From: Artemia franciscana
Taxonomy: Eukaryota; Arthropoda; Branchiopoda; Anostraca; Artemiidae
Length of the DNA stretch: 64,000 nt
Assembly: GCF_032884065.1 (NCBI RefSeq)
Contig: NC_088873.1
Location: 30,958,716 to 31,022,715 of the forward strand
Reading direction: 5' to 3'
Below, piece by piece: positions 35,601 to 47,296 of the stretch. The position numbers and the translations under genes are program-made. The notes under the pieces are model-generated. The model was not told the DNA's origin. It was given only the letters and a program-made list of their open reading frames with translations, and did not search any database. Every line of letters starts with the position of its first letter. The stretch's first letter is position 1.

Positions 35601-37783
35601 AAATAATCTATTCAAAGAATAGTAAAGAGCTGAATTAAACCCAAAACGAAAAGAAATAAAGCAAAATAATGATTTAAACTTAAAACGAACAAAAATCAAT
35701 ATCAATGAATAAATGATACCAAAATGAGGAATAATTAAAATGAATAATCAAGTCAATTATCACAACCAGGAGTAGGGCTAACTTCCCCTGATCCTTCTAA
35801 TGGCTAGTGTCTTTTCCGCTATACTGAAAACAAAGTATATTTAAATGTTATTCTTTTATAACTTTTTATGTTATTCTTTTATAACTTTAAGAAGTCCAAG
35901 AATGTTCAGACTTCCCGGAATAAACATTATTATGCTTTAAACAGTCAGTCTACTTGCATTAGTTGTTTTCAGCAATCTTGGTTATTATGCTGATTTTATT
36001 TCTTTTTTGTTGATGCTATAACGTGTAAAAACACACTGATCTAAATAAAAGTTGTTTTCAGTAAAACGACGCTCTAGCTTTGAAAATGCTTAGGTGGCTG
36101 TATCCTTACTCCTTTTTGTGTTAATTTCTGTTCCAAAGAAAACAGAATAGAAAACAGGAGCAGGCTGTCTGTTAAATCTGTTTCTGTTTTGTCAAAAAAC
36201 TGAAAAAGAAAAAAACAGCATTCATGCCAATGCTTAATTATAGTTATTGGTCAAAGAACAAGCGATTATTCACACAAACATATGGTACAAGAAAGTGAGT
36301 TCCAGAGGTGATTTAAAATCAGCAGTACTTTAATTTGAATAATCACAATTTTCCCTGATAGTTTCAACGATATATTTTTAGTGATATACTAATTTAGCTT
36401 TATGCATAAGCAAGCAAAATCTATGTACTTAGTGTAAATTTTAAGATTATCTTCACTAATCTAAAACTAAGATATAAATGTTTATATTTTTGCCAATTAT
36501 AAATTGCTAGCTCAAAAGTCTACAATACATGCGGCTTTGTAAACTAGCCCCAGATAAGGACTGTGTTAGACCCTGACCAATAGAATAAGGTAATAAAAGG
36601 AATCAGTGATTGGTATTTAAATAGTGACTATCACCTGAGGAAGGGTCGATTTCAAATTTGCACAAAGTTAAACATACCCTAAAAAATGTCTTTTGTTCTG
36701 TTTTTTTTTTTTTTTTTTTTTTTTTAAAACTAACAATCATATTTTTGGTGGGATGTCAAACTAAAATGTAAAGAATTTTACTTCGAGTTTGAAATGCTCA
36801 TAAAAAATAAATAAATTGTGTTCTTGGGGTGAAATTGCACCTTGTGTAATAGGCATAATGGATTTTTTTTTATATTAAGGACAGCTTCCATAAAAATTAC
36901 CATTTTGCCCTTTGGCAAAAATAGTAAAGCAAAATAAGAAAAGTTAAAATAAGAAAAAAATATATATTTGGGTGCCATGTGGAAAAATTGAGTTGTATGT
37001 TACTACTGGACTGCAAAGTGAAAGTAAAAAATAATAAATAACAAGAAACTGAAAGACAAATAAATATATTTACACACAATTAAAATGCAACAGAATTTGC
37101 CTTCTATTTATAAAAATTGCATTTCTAAATATAGTTGATGAATATGTTTCTGCAACAAAACCCAAGGAATAGCAAATAAATTCTGTAAGGATAATAAATC
37201 AAAGGAAAATTAGCCATAGAAGTCAAAAAGAAAGAAATGTCGGAAGCAAAATATTGGCTTGAGGAGCAAACGTTAATGCTAATGTAGGAACTATCCAATC
37301 CCTCTTTATTTAAATTAACATCATTAATTTTTGTATAATAACCTTAATAATAACACTAAGGACAATTTGACCAATCAGATGTTTCAAAACACCTTCTACA
37401 GCATTAGCATCATTACCTTTATACATTTTTAAATTTTGAAACTTGCTTCGAAAGCCACATGTTTGGATTTCAAATTTCAATTTAAAACTGTTCCATAAAA
37501 CCTCCTTAGATGGTAAATATACAGTATTTGTGACGTTCAGTGCTTTTGGGCTTTGGACTTAAAATGTTACCTTTAAAAGCTTTATCTGGTGCTTTTTGCC
37601 AGTCTTCATTACTTGAACAGCAAACCAAGTGCATTTTCCGAATCTGATATCACTTCCTACTTTGCCAGTAACATTTGGGTCACCGTACAAGTCTAAATAG
37701 TCGTCTTGTTCTTGAAAGTATATTCCCAGAGGAAGAGCTATATTCCAAGCTGCTTCGAAAGCTGTCTTATTTTTTATACCACT
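29403..37783 (-). CDS. FPPS: Farnesyl diphosphate synthase, last two coding exons
   Basis: Join of complement 37571-37783 and 29403-29603 (partial gene; 5' exons not in the window). The enzyme condenses IPP with DMAPP and GPP to make farnesyl diphosphate for sterol, hormone and prenylation pathways. Exon A (71 codons) contains the second aspartate-rich motif in IYFQEQDDYLDLYGDP, then GKVGSDI...KCTW, the usual 'GKIGTDI..NKCSW' segment. Exon B (66 codons) gives DFYGSKQEES...IKKLYEEMNL and a C-terminal NRNK where family members commonly end in RRK. Both exons are phase 0 and join as LLK-DFYGSK. No lesions seen. The intron is 7.97 kb, filled with tandem repeats and a MITE. The first aspartate-rich motif must lie on exons beyond 37783, but I found none up to 64000, so the next intron may exceed 26 kb. 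Assignment is by recall of the family. Confidence 0.88.
29604..31254. other. FPPS intron, AT-rich part
   Basis: No gene seen. The frames at about 30000-30269 on both strands follow the ~110-bp tandem repeat listed separately. From about 30900 the sequence becomes T-rich with repeated 'gttcgttttaagttt' phrases that also occur at 17890-18030 and 43810-43880. Confidence 0.45.
29985..30345 (+). repeat. ~110-bp tandem repeat, about 3-4 diverged copies
   Basis: Recurring text 'ttgaactaaatcgaa', 'gacactatg', 'atccaggtggtcaaa' and 'tccctgaaac' at intervals of about 100-110 bp. Confidence 0.6.
31255..33310 (+). repeat. Diverged tandem repeat, period about 0.4-0.5 kb
   Basis: At least five units. Each has 'catccccctcaacat', 'gaaagtttcaacttaatacc', 'cttagtcgtt.cttagatatt', 'cctttttgataa.ctggatgcac', 'cacccaggatcaaaca', 'gcaaattgcataatttac', 'tggaggcatagttattt', 'actattttgaacaaaatggc' and 'gttgccctcca'. 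Coding potential is absent. The array continues after the inserted MITE at about 34300. Confidence 0.85.
33336..34262. mobile_element. MITE-like element with ~100-bp inverted termini
   Basis: The left end (ttcaatagggacaattt, then 'tttatttgactgtgaaacaa', ending in 'gaccatcttcagcagataa') is repeated inverted at the right end ('ttatctgctgaagatggcca', then 'gtttcacagtcaaataaaa' and 'cccttattgaa'). It interrupts the 0.45-kb tandem array, so it inserted after that array formed. No transposase frame; the target-site duplication is unclear. Confidence 0.75.
34300..34945 (+). repeat. Tandem repeat array, continuation after the MITE
   Basis: Two more units of the 31255-33310 repeat ('ccccagtcgttctttggata', 'gttgccctccgttcac', 'actattttgaacaaaatggc'). 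Confidence 0.8.
34946..37570. other. FPPS intron, 3.9-kb exon-proximal end, nothing identified
   Basis: AT-rich sequence with a poly-T run of about 26 at 36701-36726. The minus frame at 35427-35705 is hydrophobic but unrecognised and falls in T/A-rich sequence with 'aaacgaacagaa' repeats. Confidence 0.45.
36701..36726. repeat. Poly-T run
   Basis: About 26 consecutive T on the plus strand. It could be the tail of a minus-strand retroposed sequence, but nothing recognisable sits beside it. Confidence 0.7.
37571..37783 (-). CDS. FPPS: FPPS penultimate coding exon
   Basis: Acceptor cgttttatag, then AGT GGT ATA; donor AAG followed by gtaacatt. 71 codons, phase 0, with the DDYLD Mg-diphosphate-binding motif at residues 27-31 of the exon. 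Confidence 0.9.
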
Positions 37784-38149
37784 CTATAAAACGAAAAACG
37801 ACTGAGAATATACATAATTTATCATTAAAGTACCAAGGACACTAAAAAGAAATTATGCTTCTCTAAATTGGTTAAGTGGTGACTTAAAAAATCGTATATC
37901 TCTTAAAAAATTAGAAAAACCTGGAACTCAAACTTTAATATAAAAGATGTTCGATGCAGGCAATTTTGCGTGAAATACCTTTAAAATATAGGTAATTACA
38001 AGCACAAATTACTCATACCCTGGAGTAATTAATTAGTAATTGAAAATTACATTTAATTACAAAATACGTATTTAAAATACAAATTACTCTAGCTAAAAAA
38101 CACCTTTTTCTCAAAGCGTACCATTTATGTTGAAAAATTTCATTATCAA

Positions 38150-38476
38150 AGTGGGAAGTTTGCTTTTAACAACAAAAATTTCCCAAACTATTTATCTCCA
38201 AGCTGATTCCGCTTTGCGGCGAAACCGAACTCCCAACTAAAAAAAAAGGTGGTATGGCTGTATTGAACTTTCGGAAAACTCTTGCAACGTCCGGATATTC
38301 TTTCAAGGACTCAATCCAAAACCGTGCATGAACCTCAATAGCCGAATTTTTATGTTACAGCCTAGAGAAGAATCCGTGCTCGTTTGAACACCATTACTGT
38401 CGAAAGTAAAAAAGTTGTTGCAATCGACCGACAACACTTTGCTGCGCTCGGACTCACAATCAGTCTACTGAACGTT
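38150..38476 (-). pseudogene. hAT transposase, C-terminal part
   Basis: On the minus strand: NNFFTFDSNG, then SLKEYPDVARVFRKFNTAIP, then (another frame) FAAKRNQLGDK and FGKFLLLKAN. This is the pattern of the hAT C-terminal dimerisation domain (YP...A..FL.IPATSAPVERLFS...KRN.L). Frameshifts and stops interrupt it. The rest of the gene is at 42862-43460, beyond the inserted element. Confidence 0.65.
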
Positions 38477-41400
38477 ATAGTCAGAGCGCCAGATTCTGTA
38501 TCTCGCTTATTTCGATTAGTACCCATGCCGGAAGGTACAAAAATGTTAAGGGTGGATCCCACGGTAGTTGACCATGCTGAAAACGAATATCGTAGGGCGC
38601 ATGTTCGCCGTTGGGGTGTTTCTGAGATATAGGCCAAAAACACTAAATTTGGCCTATAATGGGGTTCGATGATTCTAAATTTCTTTTTACAGATAAGATT
38701 GGTCAAATCCAGCGTACTCTTAAATCAATAGAAAGAAGAGACTTAGAGCTACACGAATATGATTTTTGTTTGCAAAAAAAATAATACACTTTTTACTGCA
38801 GTTTAAAAAAAAAATCAGATTTTTGTCAACAAATTTTTAACAGAAAAGCTAAAAACTCGAAATTTTTTCAAGATAAAGTATTTTTTTTTATATTAAAAAA
38901 GAAAGCCCGTTTAATTCCGAACACATTGAGCTAAGAAAAACAGTTTAAATTATTATATCTGGGGGGTTTGCAACTTTTTTTAGCGAGTGTACCCGATAAT
39001 AGGAATTTTGTTTAGTAACTTGCTACCTAGCGGGAAGTTGATTGATAAGCTAAACAGAAGAAATTGATAAGCAGAAGATGAAAAAGAAAAGTGAGTCAGG
39101 TAGGCCAAGATAAAAAAAAGAAAACAGTTACTTCAGGTTGATTCAACATGTAATTCTGACGCAAATACTGATTTGCTGATGGATGATAATGAGATGCTTG
39201 AGATGCTCAACTATCTCAAGGCAGTTGGTAGGATAATGGACAGCTCTGGACTCAAAGAGATTATAGTGCAGGCAAAGCTGCTGCTACCTGGTACATGCGA
39301 AAAGGTATTTCAAGGGAAAGGCTACTACCAAGCTATCAAGGCCTACTGCATACTGTACGAGATCTTGTTAGCGCTTTACTGGGAGTCCTTGGAAGAGTAT
39401 TACTCCGAAGCACAAGAAGACTTATCCCGTCTGGACCAGCTGGGTAGTGCCATTGAGTTATTCAGGACTTCATTGGCAAACGCTGCTAACGCGCGAATTC
39501 CACTTCAGAAGGCAAACGATATCTTAATCACTTTGGCTCCCATAATGAATGCCTTCGAAATGCGTCACCCACGTTTGCTTTCTGAAGGGAGCTCATGGAA
39601 ATACTTGAAATAGCGATGCAATTCAATCATGCTAAACGAGACTGTGACTGGGAGTCTCATTTGACAGCAACTGCTTGGATGTTGCCATAGTTGGCGGTGG
39701 CTGACTATCCTCAGTATACAAGATGTCTCATACAGTACCTATATGGCATGCGAAGTTTACCGCAAACCTTTCCTGATGTACACAGGAGGCTCATGAAAGG
39801 ATGCTTCGCAGTGACGAGAACGCACACCAGGTTCACGGCCACCTGTTCCAATCAGATACTGGAATGTACAGTGAACAAGGATGCAAAGACAACGGCCGGA
39901 ATGATAGGAGAACAAATGGATGAGAGACAGACTGAAGCTTGGATTCTTACCTTACCGATTTTCGCTGCCATCAGCAATGGTTTCCTGCAAGTATTCAACG
40001 TATTTACAGAGACATTAAAATATCACGAAGACAGTCAGTCGACGACGACACGATTACACCTTCCATGAGATAGAGTTCAAGACATTTTCACTACATGTGG
40101 CAATCTGTTCAGCAGAGTGGACTTCGACCTAGTGAATATTATGACGTCAGAAGTTGTGGACAATGAGGAGATTGTTTCTGATATTACTTGCGTAGCCACA
40201 AAAGGAAAAGAGGTGGTTGAGGACTTTCTGTGCAACAGGAAAGACGATGTGAAAAAGGTTGCACTCCGAACTTTCCCTTCAGAGAGAAAAATTCAGAAAG
40301 TGAAGGGTGTCCCTAGAATCGATCTCCTGAGCTCCGAAGTAACAGCCTTGAAGAGAATCATTACTGCTCAGTTGAGCTACGGCAAAGAAAAGGAGACAGC
40401 AGTTGCAAAGATCCCCACAAAAGAGATTTTTCCTTTCCCTCTATCCATTTTTGAACATCTTCCGCAAGAATCAACCAAGACATCCTCTGGCTAAAAAATA
40501 AGGACGGGGAACTGTGCTGTTGAACTGGCTAAGAAAAAAAGGAGGACTTTCAGCTTGGCCGGCGACTTTGAAATCCAAAGAAACAACATCAGCTACAGTA
40601 CACATCATTGACCTAATGTCCAAGATAAGGTCATATCGGCCTGCCAGGTTTGAAACAGTCAAATCCTTCGTGGGAAGATTGCTTCTATCATTGCTGAATG
40701 ATCTTCCAGTGGGTATTCCTGAAGTCCACATTGTCGCTCATCGGTACAATGGGCTGTTTGGGAAGCTCACGGACACCGGAGAGTCGATCTCCTTGAAATC
40801 AGCATGCAGACTCCAACGAGGGAAAGGGAAAAACCTCCAGATTTCCGCTCTTAGAACAGTTGAAGGATTGGATGCCGTACTTGCAAGCTCAGCGTCTAAA
40901 AGCCAGCTCCTCGAAATTTTGTATGAAACCTGGGAGCAGATGAGTGATCAACTTCCAAACGCACTCAACCTTTTTCTCTCAGGTGGGTTCAAGGAGAGAT
41001 TCAAAATATCTCTGGTCAAGAGTGGCTGCTGTCCAACTTTACCAGAACACTGTTACTACGAGGAATGCTTGTCCTCCAGCCACGAAGAGGCTGACCAACG
41101 CCTTATGACACATGACAAGTATGCTAGCCGTTACGCTTGTAGCATCGTAGCATCTTTGTGCATGCCAACGACACAGACGTGGCAATAGTCAGTGTTCATT
41201 TTTTTGAAGAGCTTCCAGCTGAAGGACTGAGCGAGCTTTTCTTGAAGTTCCCGACTTACATTATCCCAGTACACGAGCCGGAGGATGGAGTCCACTTGTC
41301 CAATGAGGAGCAGATTATGTTACCGTTCGTGCACTCTCTGCCAGGTTGTGACATAACGAACTTTTTCTTCGGTGTCGGGAAAGCTTCTTTCTTAAACACC

Positions 41401-42861
41401 GCGGTGTCTCCAACTTTTGCCTCAAAAATGGTGTCTGTGACGGAGCTGATCAAGGATGCAAAAGCGAAGCTTTCAGTCGACGTGTTTAGTGAAGTTTAAA
41501 ACCTATCAAATTCCTGGTCATTGAAATGTATGGCAAACAGGCCGGATTCAATTCTCTGGCCAATGTAAGGGCTTACATTCGGTGCCAGAAACAAGATGTG
41601 AAAAGACTGCCACCTTCTGACGACACCTTCGAGCCATGCATACGAAGAGCCATATTCGCTACATGGATAATCTTGTCGTCAGTAAAGGCTCGGCCGAGCA
41701 TTCCAAATCCACTCCTCCTTTGATTGAAGATGGCGGAGGGGAAGGGGAAGGGTAGATGCGGTCGTCTCAAGCTGTAAAGAAGCATCAAGTCTGGAATCTA
41801 ACTGCAGATGCAAAAGTGGAAGATACAGGAAAGACTGTAGCTGCTCAAAAATGAAAGGATGCTACAGCTTATGCTCCTGCCGCAGAATGAGGAGGGGGTG
41901 CAGGGAGTCTGACCTTGCCACATTTGAATTCTCGGAAGAAGAAAATGAGGAATATTTGTGAAAGTTTTATTTGATACCTTTTACTTTTAATTACAACAGG
42001 TCCCTAAACAGTTACTCTTACCCAATTTTACGGGCAGGCTGAGTAAGACAACTCCAATGCGCCGACTGAATCCATCTGTGAAGCAGAATTCTTTTATGTA
42101 GTAAATAGCTCAGTCGTATTACTGGCAAATCAGGTCCCAAAAAGGTAATTGCAGACGCCTTAGTACACCAGAAAACATATTCGTCCATTCAAAAAAAAAT
42201 TGTTTTTTTAGTCAACATTTTTTTAAAACCTACTTTTATTTTTAAGTAAAAGTTAAAAATTTTAAGCAGTTAGGAAGTTTGTAGTAGTCCTACCCTTTGA
42301 AGAAAAACAAATGTTATGTCCCTTTTCACGATACGGCTAGTGATCATTTCAGTGACACTACAAAAAAAAATCGCAGACCTTTTAGAAATAAAAATAGTTT
42401 ATATGTTTTTAGCTCAAATTATACGGAATTGAATGCACTTTCTTTTCGAATATGAAAAAAAAATTTGTTACCTAGAAGAAATTTCGAGTTTTTAGCCTTT
42501 CTTTGAGATATTTGTCAAATTTTACAGCACTAATTCTAAAACTGCAGTAAATAGAGAATAAAATAGCGTTTTTTTCAATTTAAAAATCATATTCTTGTAG
42601 ATCTAGATCTCTTCTTTTGATTGATATAACATCACGCCAGATTCCTCAACCCAATAACTTGCAAAAAATCCTGAATCATCACACTTAGTTATAGGCTAAA
42701 TTTGGCGTTTTTGGCCTATATCTCAGAAACGCCCCAACGGCAAACATGCGCCCTACGATATTCGTTTTCAGCATGGTCGACTACCCTAGGATCCGTCCTC
42801 AGCATTTTTGTACCTTCCGGCATGGCTGGGTGCATGATACAGAATCTGGCGCTCTGACTAT
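38477..42861. mobile_element. 4.4-kb inverted-repeat element inserted in a hAT gene
   Basis: Imperfect inverted termini of roughly 400-450 bp: left about 38477-38960, right about 42390-42861. Both start gtcagagcgccagattctgt and share 'atgccggaaggtacaaaaat', 'cgaatatcgtagggcgcatg', 'gagatataggccaaaaac', 'gaatatgatttt' and 'gctaaaaactcgaaatt'. TA flanks both outer ends, a possible 2-bp target duplication. The inside carries one large broken gene on the plus strand. The short frames inside the termini (plus 38384-38632, minus 42716-42904) are the same terminal text read inward. Confidence 0.75.
39078..41961 (+). pseudogene. Large uncharacterised animal protein with CXC-like tail, broken
   Basis: Pieces in order: MKKKSESGRPR (39078), a long helical N-terminal part (39173-39613), DCDWESHLTA...YTRCLIQYLYGMRSLPQTFPDVH (39620-39790), ILECTVNKDAKTTAGMIG (39850-39915), a middle region (40117-41150), SSHEEADQRLMTH (41077-41115), NDTDVAIVSVHFF (41164-41202), HSLPGCDITNFFFGVGKAS (41332-41388), LPPSDDTFEPCIRRAIFATW (41609-41668), and a Cys-rich end CRCKSGRYRKDCSCSKMKGC (41804-41863) with stop at 41959-41961. 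The block order matches a multicopy family of uncharacterised animal proteins I know with HEEADTR, DTDVLVL and GCDTTS motifs. The CXC spacing recalls Tesmin/TSO1-type zinc binding. Lesions: frameshifts near 39114, 40500-40540 and 41145, stops near 39611-39688 and after 41500. The function is unknown; the HEEAD/DTDV acidic blocks might be nuclease-like, but that is only inference. Confidence 0.7.
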
Positions 42862-43460
42862 TAGCTTTGGCTAGCAAAATATGTTTCATTTCGTCACAAA
42901 TCATATCAATGGTTTGGTCGTGGATATGTCCCGGTATCTATCATCCTCGAAAGCAGGTTGGCTTCCACTAGCTCCTTAAAACTAGGTTCCCCTAGCTGCA
43001 TTGTCAAAGCGTGTGCAAATCGGTTTTCTAAACCATGCAAAATCGCTTCCACTAGAGTTTGTGCGTGCTTGATAGAGCGGTTTCGTTTCATGTCAATAAT
43101 TTTCTGCAATCAACGTGGGTAACACCGTTCCCAGAAAACAGTTCTTGTCCCCCTTTAGTATGTCAATTACCCTTGCGACAGGCTCAGTTACTTTGGCATA
43201 CTCTTCGAGAAACTCAAGCTCGATCGTTTTAACTTCGGCAGGTTTAGTTTGGTACAAACCTGTTCAATCTTGTCCCGCACTTTGAAAGTCCCTGCCTAAA
43301 TCTGTCCAATCTTGCAAACTGCAACAACGTTTCCATCATCAAGAATACTTTTTTGATCCTGAAGAATTTTCCGTCCAGAATAGGTGAAATGGTTTGCCCT
43401 TCCAAACCCATTATGACTGATGATGATGATGACTTTATTTTTGAAAATTTTGCCATATCA
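42862..43460 (-). pseudogene. hAT transposase, middle part
   Basis: Minus strand: FLMMETLLQFARLD (hAT 'WNSTYLMLERLL' region), then LEFLEEYAKVTEPVARVIDI and LKGDKNCFLGTVLPTL (typical of hAT), then (shifted frame) HAQTLVEAILHGLENRF and CDEMKHILLAKA. A frameshift lies near 43095. The same gene continues at 38476-38150. Confidence 0.65.
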
Positions 43461-44178
43461 AAATTATTGTCTCAAAATCCCTCAGGAAAGCATAGAATAC
43501 TCCCTAAAACTATTTAATAGATAATAGTACTTAAAATATTGAAAAAAGTTAATTTGTATTTAAATAAAAAAAATTAAATACGTATTTAAATTACTTGATC
43601 TAATTTGTAATAAAATATATATTTAAATACTTTGAAAAGTTATTAAATTACGTATTTGAGTACTTGCAATTAATTGCTTCCACAACAGTGCCCCGCTCTT
43701 TACGCTAAAGTTTGACTCTTTCTCACAACTCTACTTTTTAAAACAATAAAAAAAACTTTAGTGCAAAGAGTGGGGCGTTTAGGAGGGAACAGCCCCTTTC
43801 ATATACGGAGTAATTTCTGTTCGTTTCAAGTTTTAATGTCGCTCCTTACTTTCAGTTGAAAAAACTTGTTTTTTTTATTTAATTTCCGAACGTTTTTGAA
43901 ATAATACATGTTTTGATTTTGGCTCTCCGCACATGAATTATTAAAACAGAATTTTCATATTAATTTTGTTGTGGCTAAATGGCTTTCTCATAGTTTTAAT
44001 CGGACGAATTTAAGAAAAAGGGGTGAGGTAGGAGGCCTATTTGCCCTCCAATTTTTTAGTTACTTAAAAAGGCAACTAGAATTTTTATTTTTTTACGATC
44101 GTTTTTATTAGTAATAAATATACGTAACTTACTAATTAACTTACGTAACGAGCTTCTATATTCGTATATTATTACGTA
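43461..44178. other. Repeat remnants, no gene
   Basis: AT-rich. 43680-43880 has an imperfect palindrome around 'gcaaagagtggggcg' / 'cgccccactctttgc'-like text and the 'gttcgtttcaagtttt' phrase also seen in the introns. 43985-44090 is a fragment of the 31-35 kb repeat. Confidence 0.5.
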
Positions 44179-45086
<908 letters not shown>

Positions 45087-45239
45087 CTAGCTGTTGGGGT
45101 GGCTCTTCACGCCACCCCAACACCTAGTTGGTGGGGCGCTTCGCGCCACCCAAGCCCCCCACGCCCGTAAGTCCTTACGCGCCATATAAGTTGCGCGCCA
45201 TTGTAGTTGTGTCCCTGTGTCCCACCTGTGAATAGAGAT

Positions 45240-45397
<158 letters not shown>

Positions 45398-45499
45398 CAT
45401 ATAAATAGATTGTCAGGGTTACTGACTTTTGAACATGCAACATATAATTGTCCATGGGAAAAACAATCCGTATTCAGATCTATACCTCATTATTCTAAT

Positions 45500-45895
45500 G
45501 ATGTGTCCCTGTGTCCCGGTCGTCATTTATATTCCCTGTGTCCCGGTCGTCATTTGTGTCCCGGTGTCCCAGTTTGTAATTTCTCTTTGAGTGTCCCGGT
45601 CGTCATTTATATTCCCTGTGTCCCGGTGTCCTGGTCGTCATTTGTGTCCCGGTCTGTAATTTCTATTCGAACAATCCCTGTGTCCCAGTTGTCATTTATA
45701 TATCCCGCCTGTGCCCCCGGCGTCCCCGTTGTAGTTGTGTCCCTGTGTCCCGGTCGTCATTTATATTCCCTGTGTCCCGGTCGTGATTTGTGTCCGGGTG
45801 TCCCAGTCTGTAATTTCTCTTTGAGGTTCCCGGTCGTCATTTATATTCTCTGTGTCCTGGTCGTCATTTGTGTCCCGGTGTCCCGGTATTTAATT
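45500..45895 (+). repeat. GTCCCGGTCGTCATTT minisatellite
   Basis: Alternating 'ccctgtgtcccggtcgtcat', 'ttgtgtcccggtgtcccag' and 'tctgtaatttctctttgag' units of about 22-35 bp. The same array occurs in nearly every Helitron here (for example 23920-24320, 25275-25690, 44668-44985, 47445-47660, 55775-56165, 57715-57930). On the Helitron strand it lies between the TGACGTCA cluster and the helicase remnant. Confidence 0.85.
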
Positions 45896-46179
45896 TCATC
45901 AGTTGAAAAACATGACTTCAGTCGACAAACAACTTCATGACGCATACAGCTCAATCCTTATAATGACGTCAGTCGACAAACATGACGTCAGTCGTCGCAA
46001 AAACATGACGTCACTCGACACACACACACACACAGACAACTTATTTATATATATATATAGATATATAAATACAGTTTCTTTTTTAGTTTTTTTCTTTTTT
46101 AGTTTTTTCTTTTCTTAGTTTTTTTCTTTTTTAGTTTTTCTTATTTTTAGTTTCTTCTTTTTATTGATTTGTTTTCTTC

Positions 46180-47205
46180 AATTTGTCAAAGTTCATTCTA
46201 ACATTGACACTTGGAAAAATCTTTACGTGCCAAGCATGCTAAAGCTCCAACAATTTATAATAGACCTGAAAATTTTAGGTGTCTGTTTTAAGATTTTCGA
46301 ATTACTTTAATCTATTGTCAAAATATATTGAAATATTTGTGCAATTCCCTTTTTTTTTTTTTAGTATATATAAAAATAAGTTGTCTGTGTGTTATGTCTG
46401 TTACACTTTGTCTGTTACGCCAGATTATATCTTCTATATATATAAAAAATAAGTTGTATGTATTTTTGTGTTGAGTGTTTAAATGTAAAAACTGGGAATT
46501 GCATAAATATTTCGAAATATTTTGACAATAGATTAATGTAATTTGAAAACCTTAAAAAAGATACTTAAAATTTGAGGTTTATTATAAATTGTTGAGCTTT
46601 ATCAAGCTTGGCACGTTGAGATTTCTCTAACTGTCAATGTTAGAATGAACATTAACAAATAGAAAAACATTGAAAAAGATAGAATGTTACTAAATCCTAC
46701 AACAGAAGAAACAGCCGAGGAAGCTGCTCAAAGAGTTAATGCCAAAAGGCTTGCGGCTAAAGAACGCAAAACCGCGCAATTAGATGAAAATCAACCTGGA
46801 CAGCGAGAGTCAAAACGTATCAAAACTGAAAATGATAGCGATGATGATTGGGTTTGGGATTTTGACTTGGATAAGGTCATCAATGCCTACCAGATTTTAG
46901 TTAAAAAACAAAGGTTCGGCGATATGTTTTACGTCTGAAAAATAAAGAAGAAAAAGAAAACTGAAACTAAAAATGTAAAAACTGGGAATTGCATAAATAT
47001 TTCAAAATATTTTGACAATAGATTAAAGTAATTCGAAAACCTTAAAACAGATACTTAAAATGTTAAGGTTTATTATAAATTTTTGAGCTTTAGCATGCTT
47101 GGCACGTGAAGATTTTTCCAACTGTCAATGTTAGAATGAACATTGACCGACAGAATTTGCGATTGCTATATGTCACTTGGTTAATACCCAGTGCCATAAA
47201 AAGGT
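46180..47205 (+). repeat. Module with three 165-bp repeats around a small ORF
   Basis: A ~165-bp segment ('gggaattgcataaatatttc' ... 'caatgttagaatgaacatt') is present inverted at 46186-46345 and direct at 46490-46660 and 46974-47145. The two direct copies flank the ORF 46684-46938. Two Helitron 5' ends (near 46366 and 46434) lie between the inverted and first direct copy. The module ends in the tatatgtcacttgg hairpin terminus (47160-47205) shared with the G-tract repeat. Copied at 56450-57468. Confidence 0.75.
46684..46938 (+). CDS. Small basic/acidic Helitron-borne ORF, 84 aa
   Basis: Begins MLLNPTTEETAEEAAQRV, then a lysine/arginine-rich helix (NAKRLAAKERKTAQLDE), a nuclear-signal-like RESKRIK, an acidic patch NDSDDDWVWDFDLDKVIN and an aromatic end. 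The basic AKRLAAKER segment resembles the N-terminal region that precedes Rep in many Helitron proteins. It lacks any catalytic motif. Related copies are at 51057-51383, 54304-54649, 56951-57211, 62366-62692 and 63885-64000. Function unknown; it may be only a truncated N-terminus. Confidence 0.5.
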   Translation: MLLNPTTEETAEEAAQRVNAKRLAAKERKTAQLDENQPGQRESKRIKTENDSDDDWVWDFDLDKVINAYQILVKKQRFGDMFYV

Positions 47206-47296
47206 AATAAACTAAAAAGAAAAAAAGCTAAAAAACTAAAAAAGCTGCAAAACTAAAAAAAATTAAAACTAAAAAAGAAACTATATCTATATCTAT

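Noticed and set aside
38362-38706. 114-codon minus frame and its plus counterpart 38384-38632
   Set aside because: They fall across the inverted terminus of the 4.4-kb element and the hAT remnant; the matching frame at 42716-42904 is the same terminus read from the other end.
45500-45895. CRISPR-like regular repeats
   Set aside because: Units are adjacent and variable without unique spacers, in a eukaryotic intron-rich context; it is a minisatellite.
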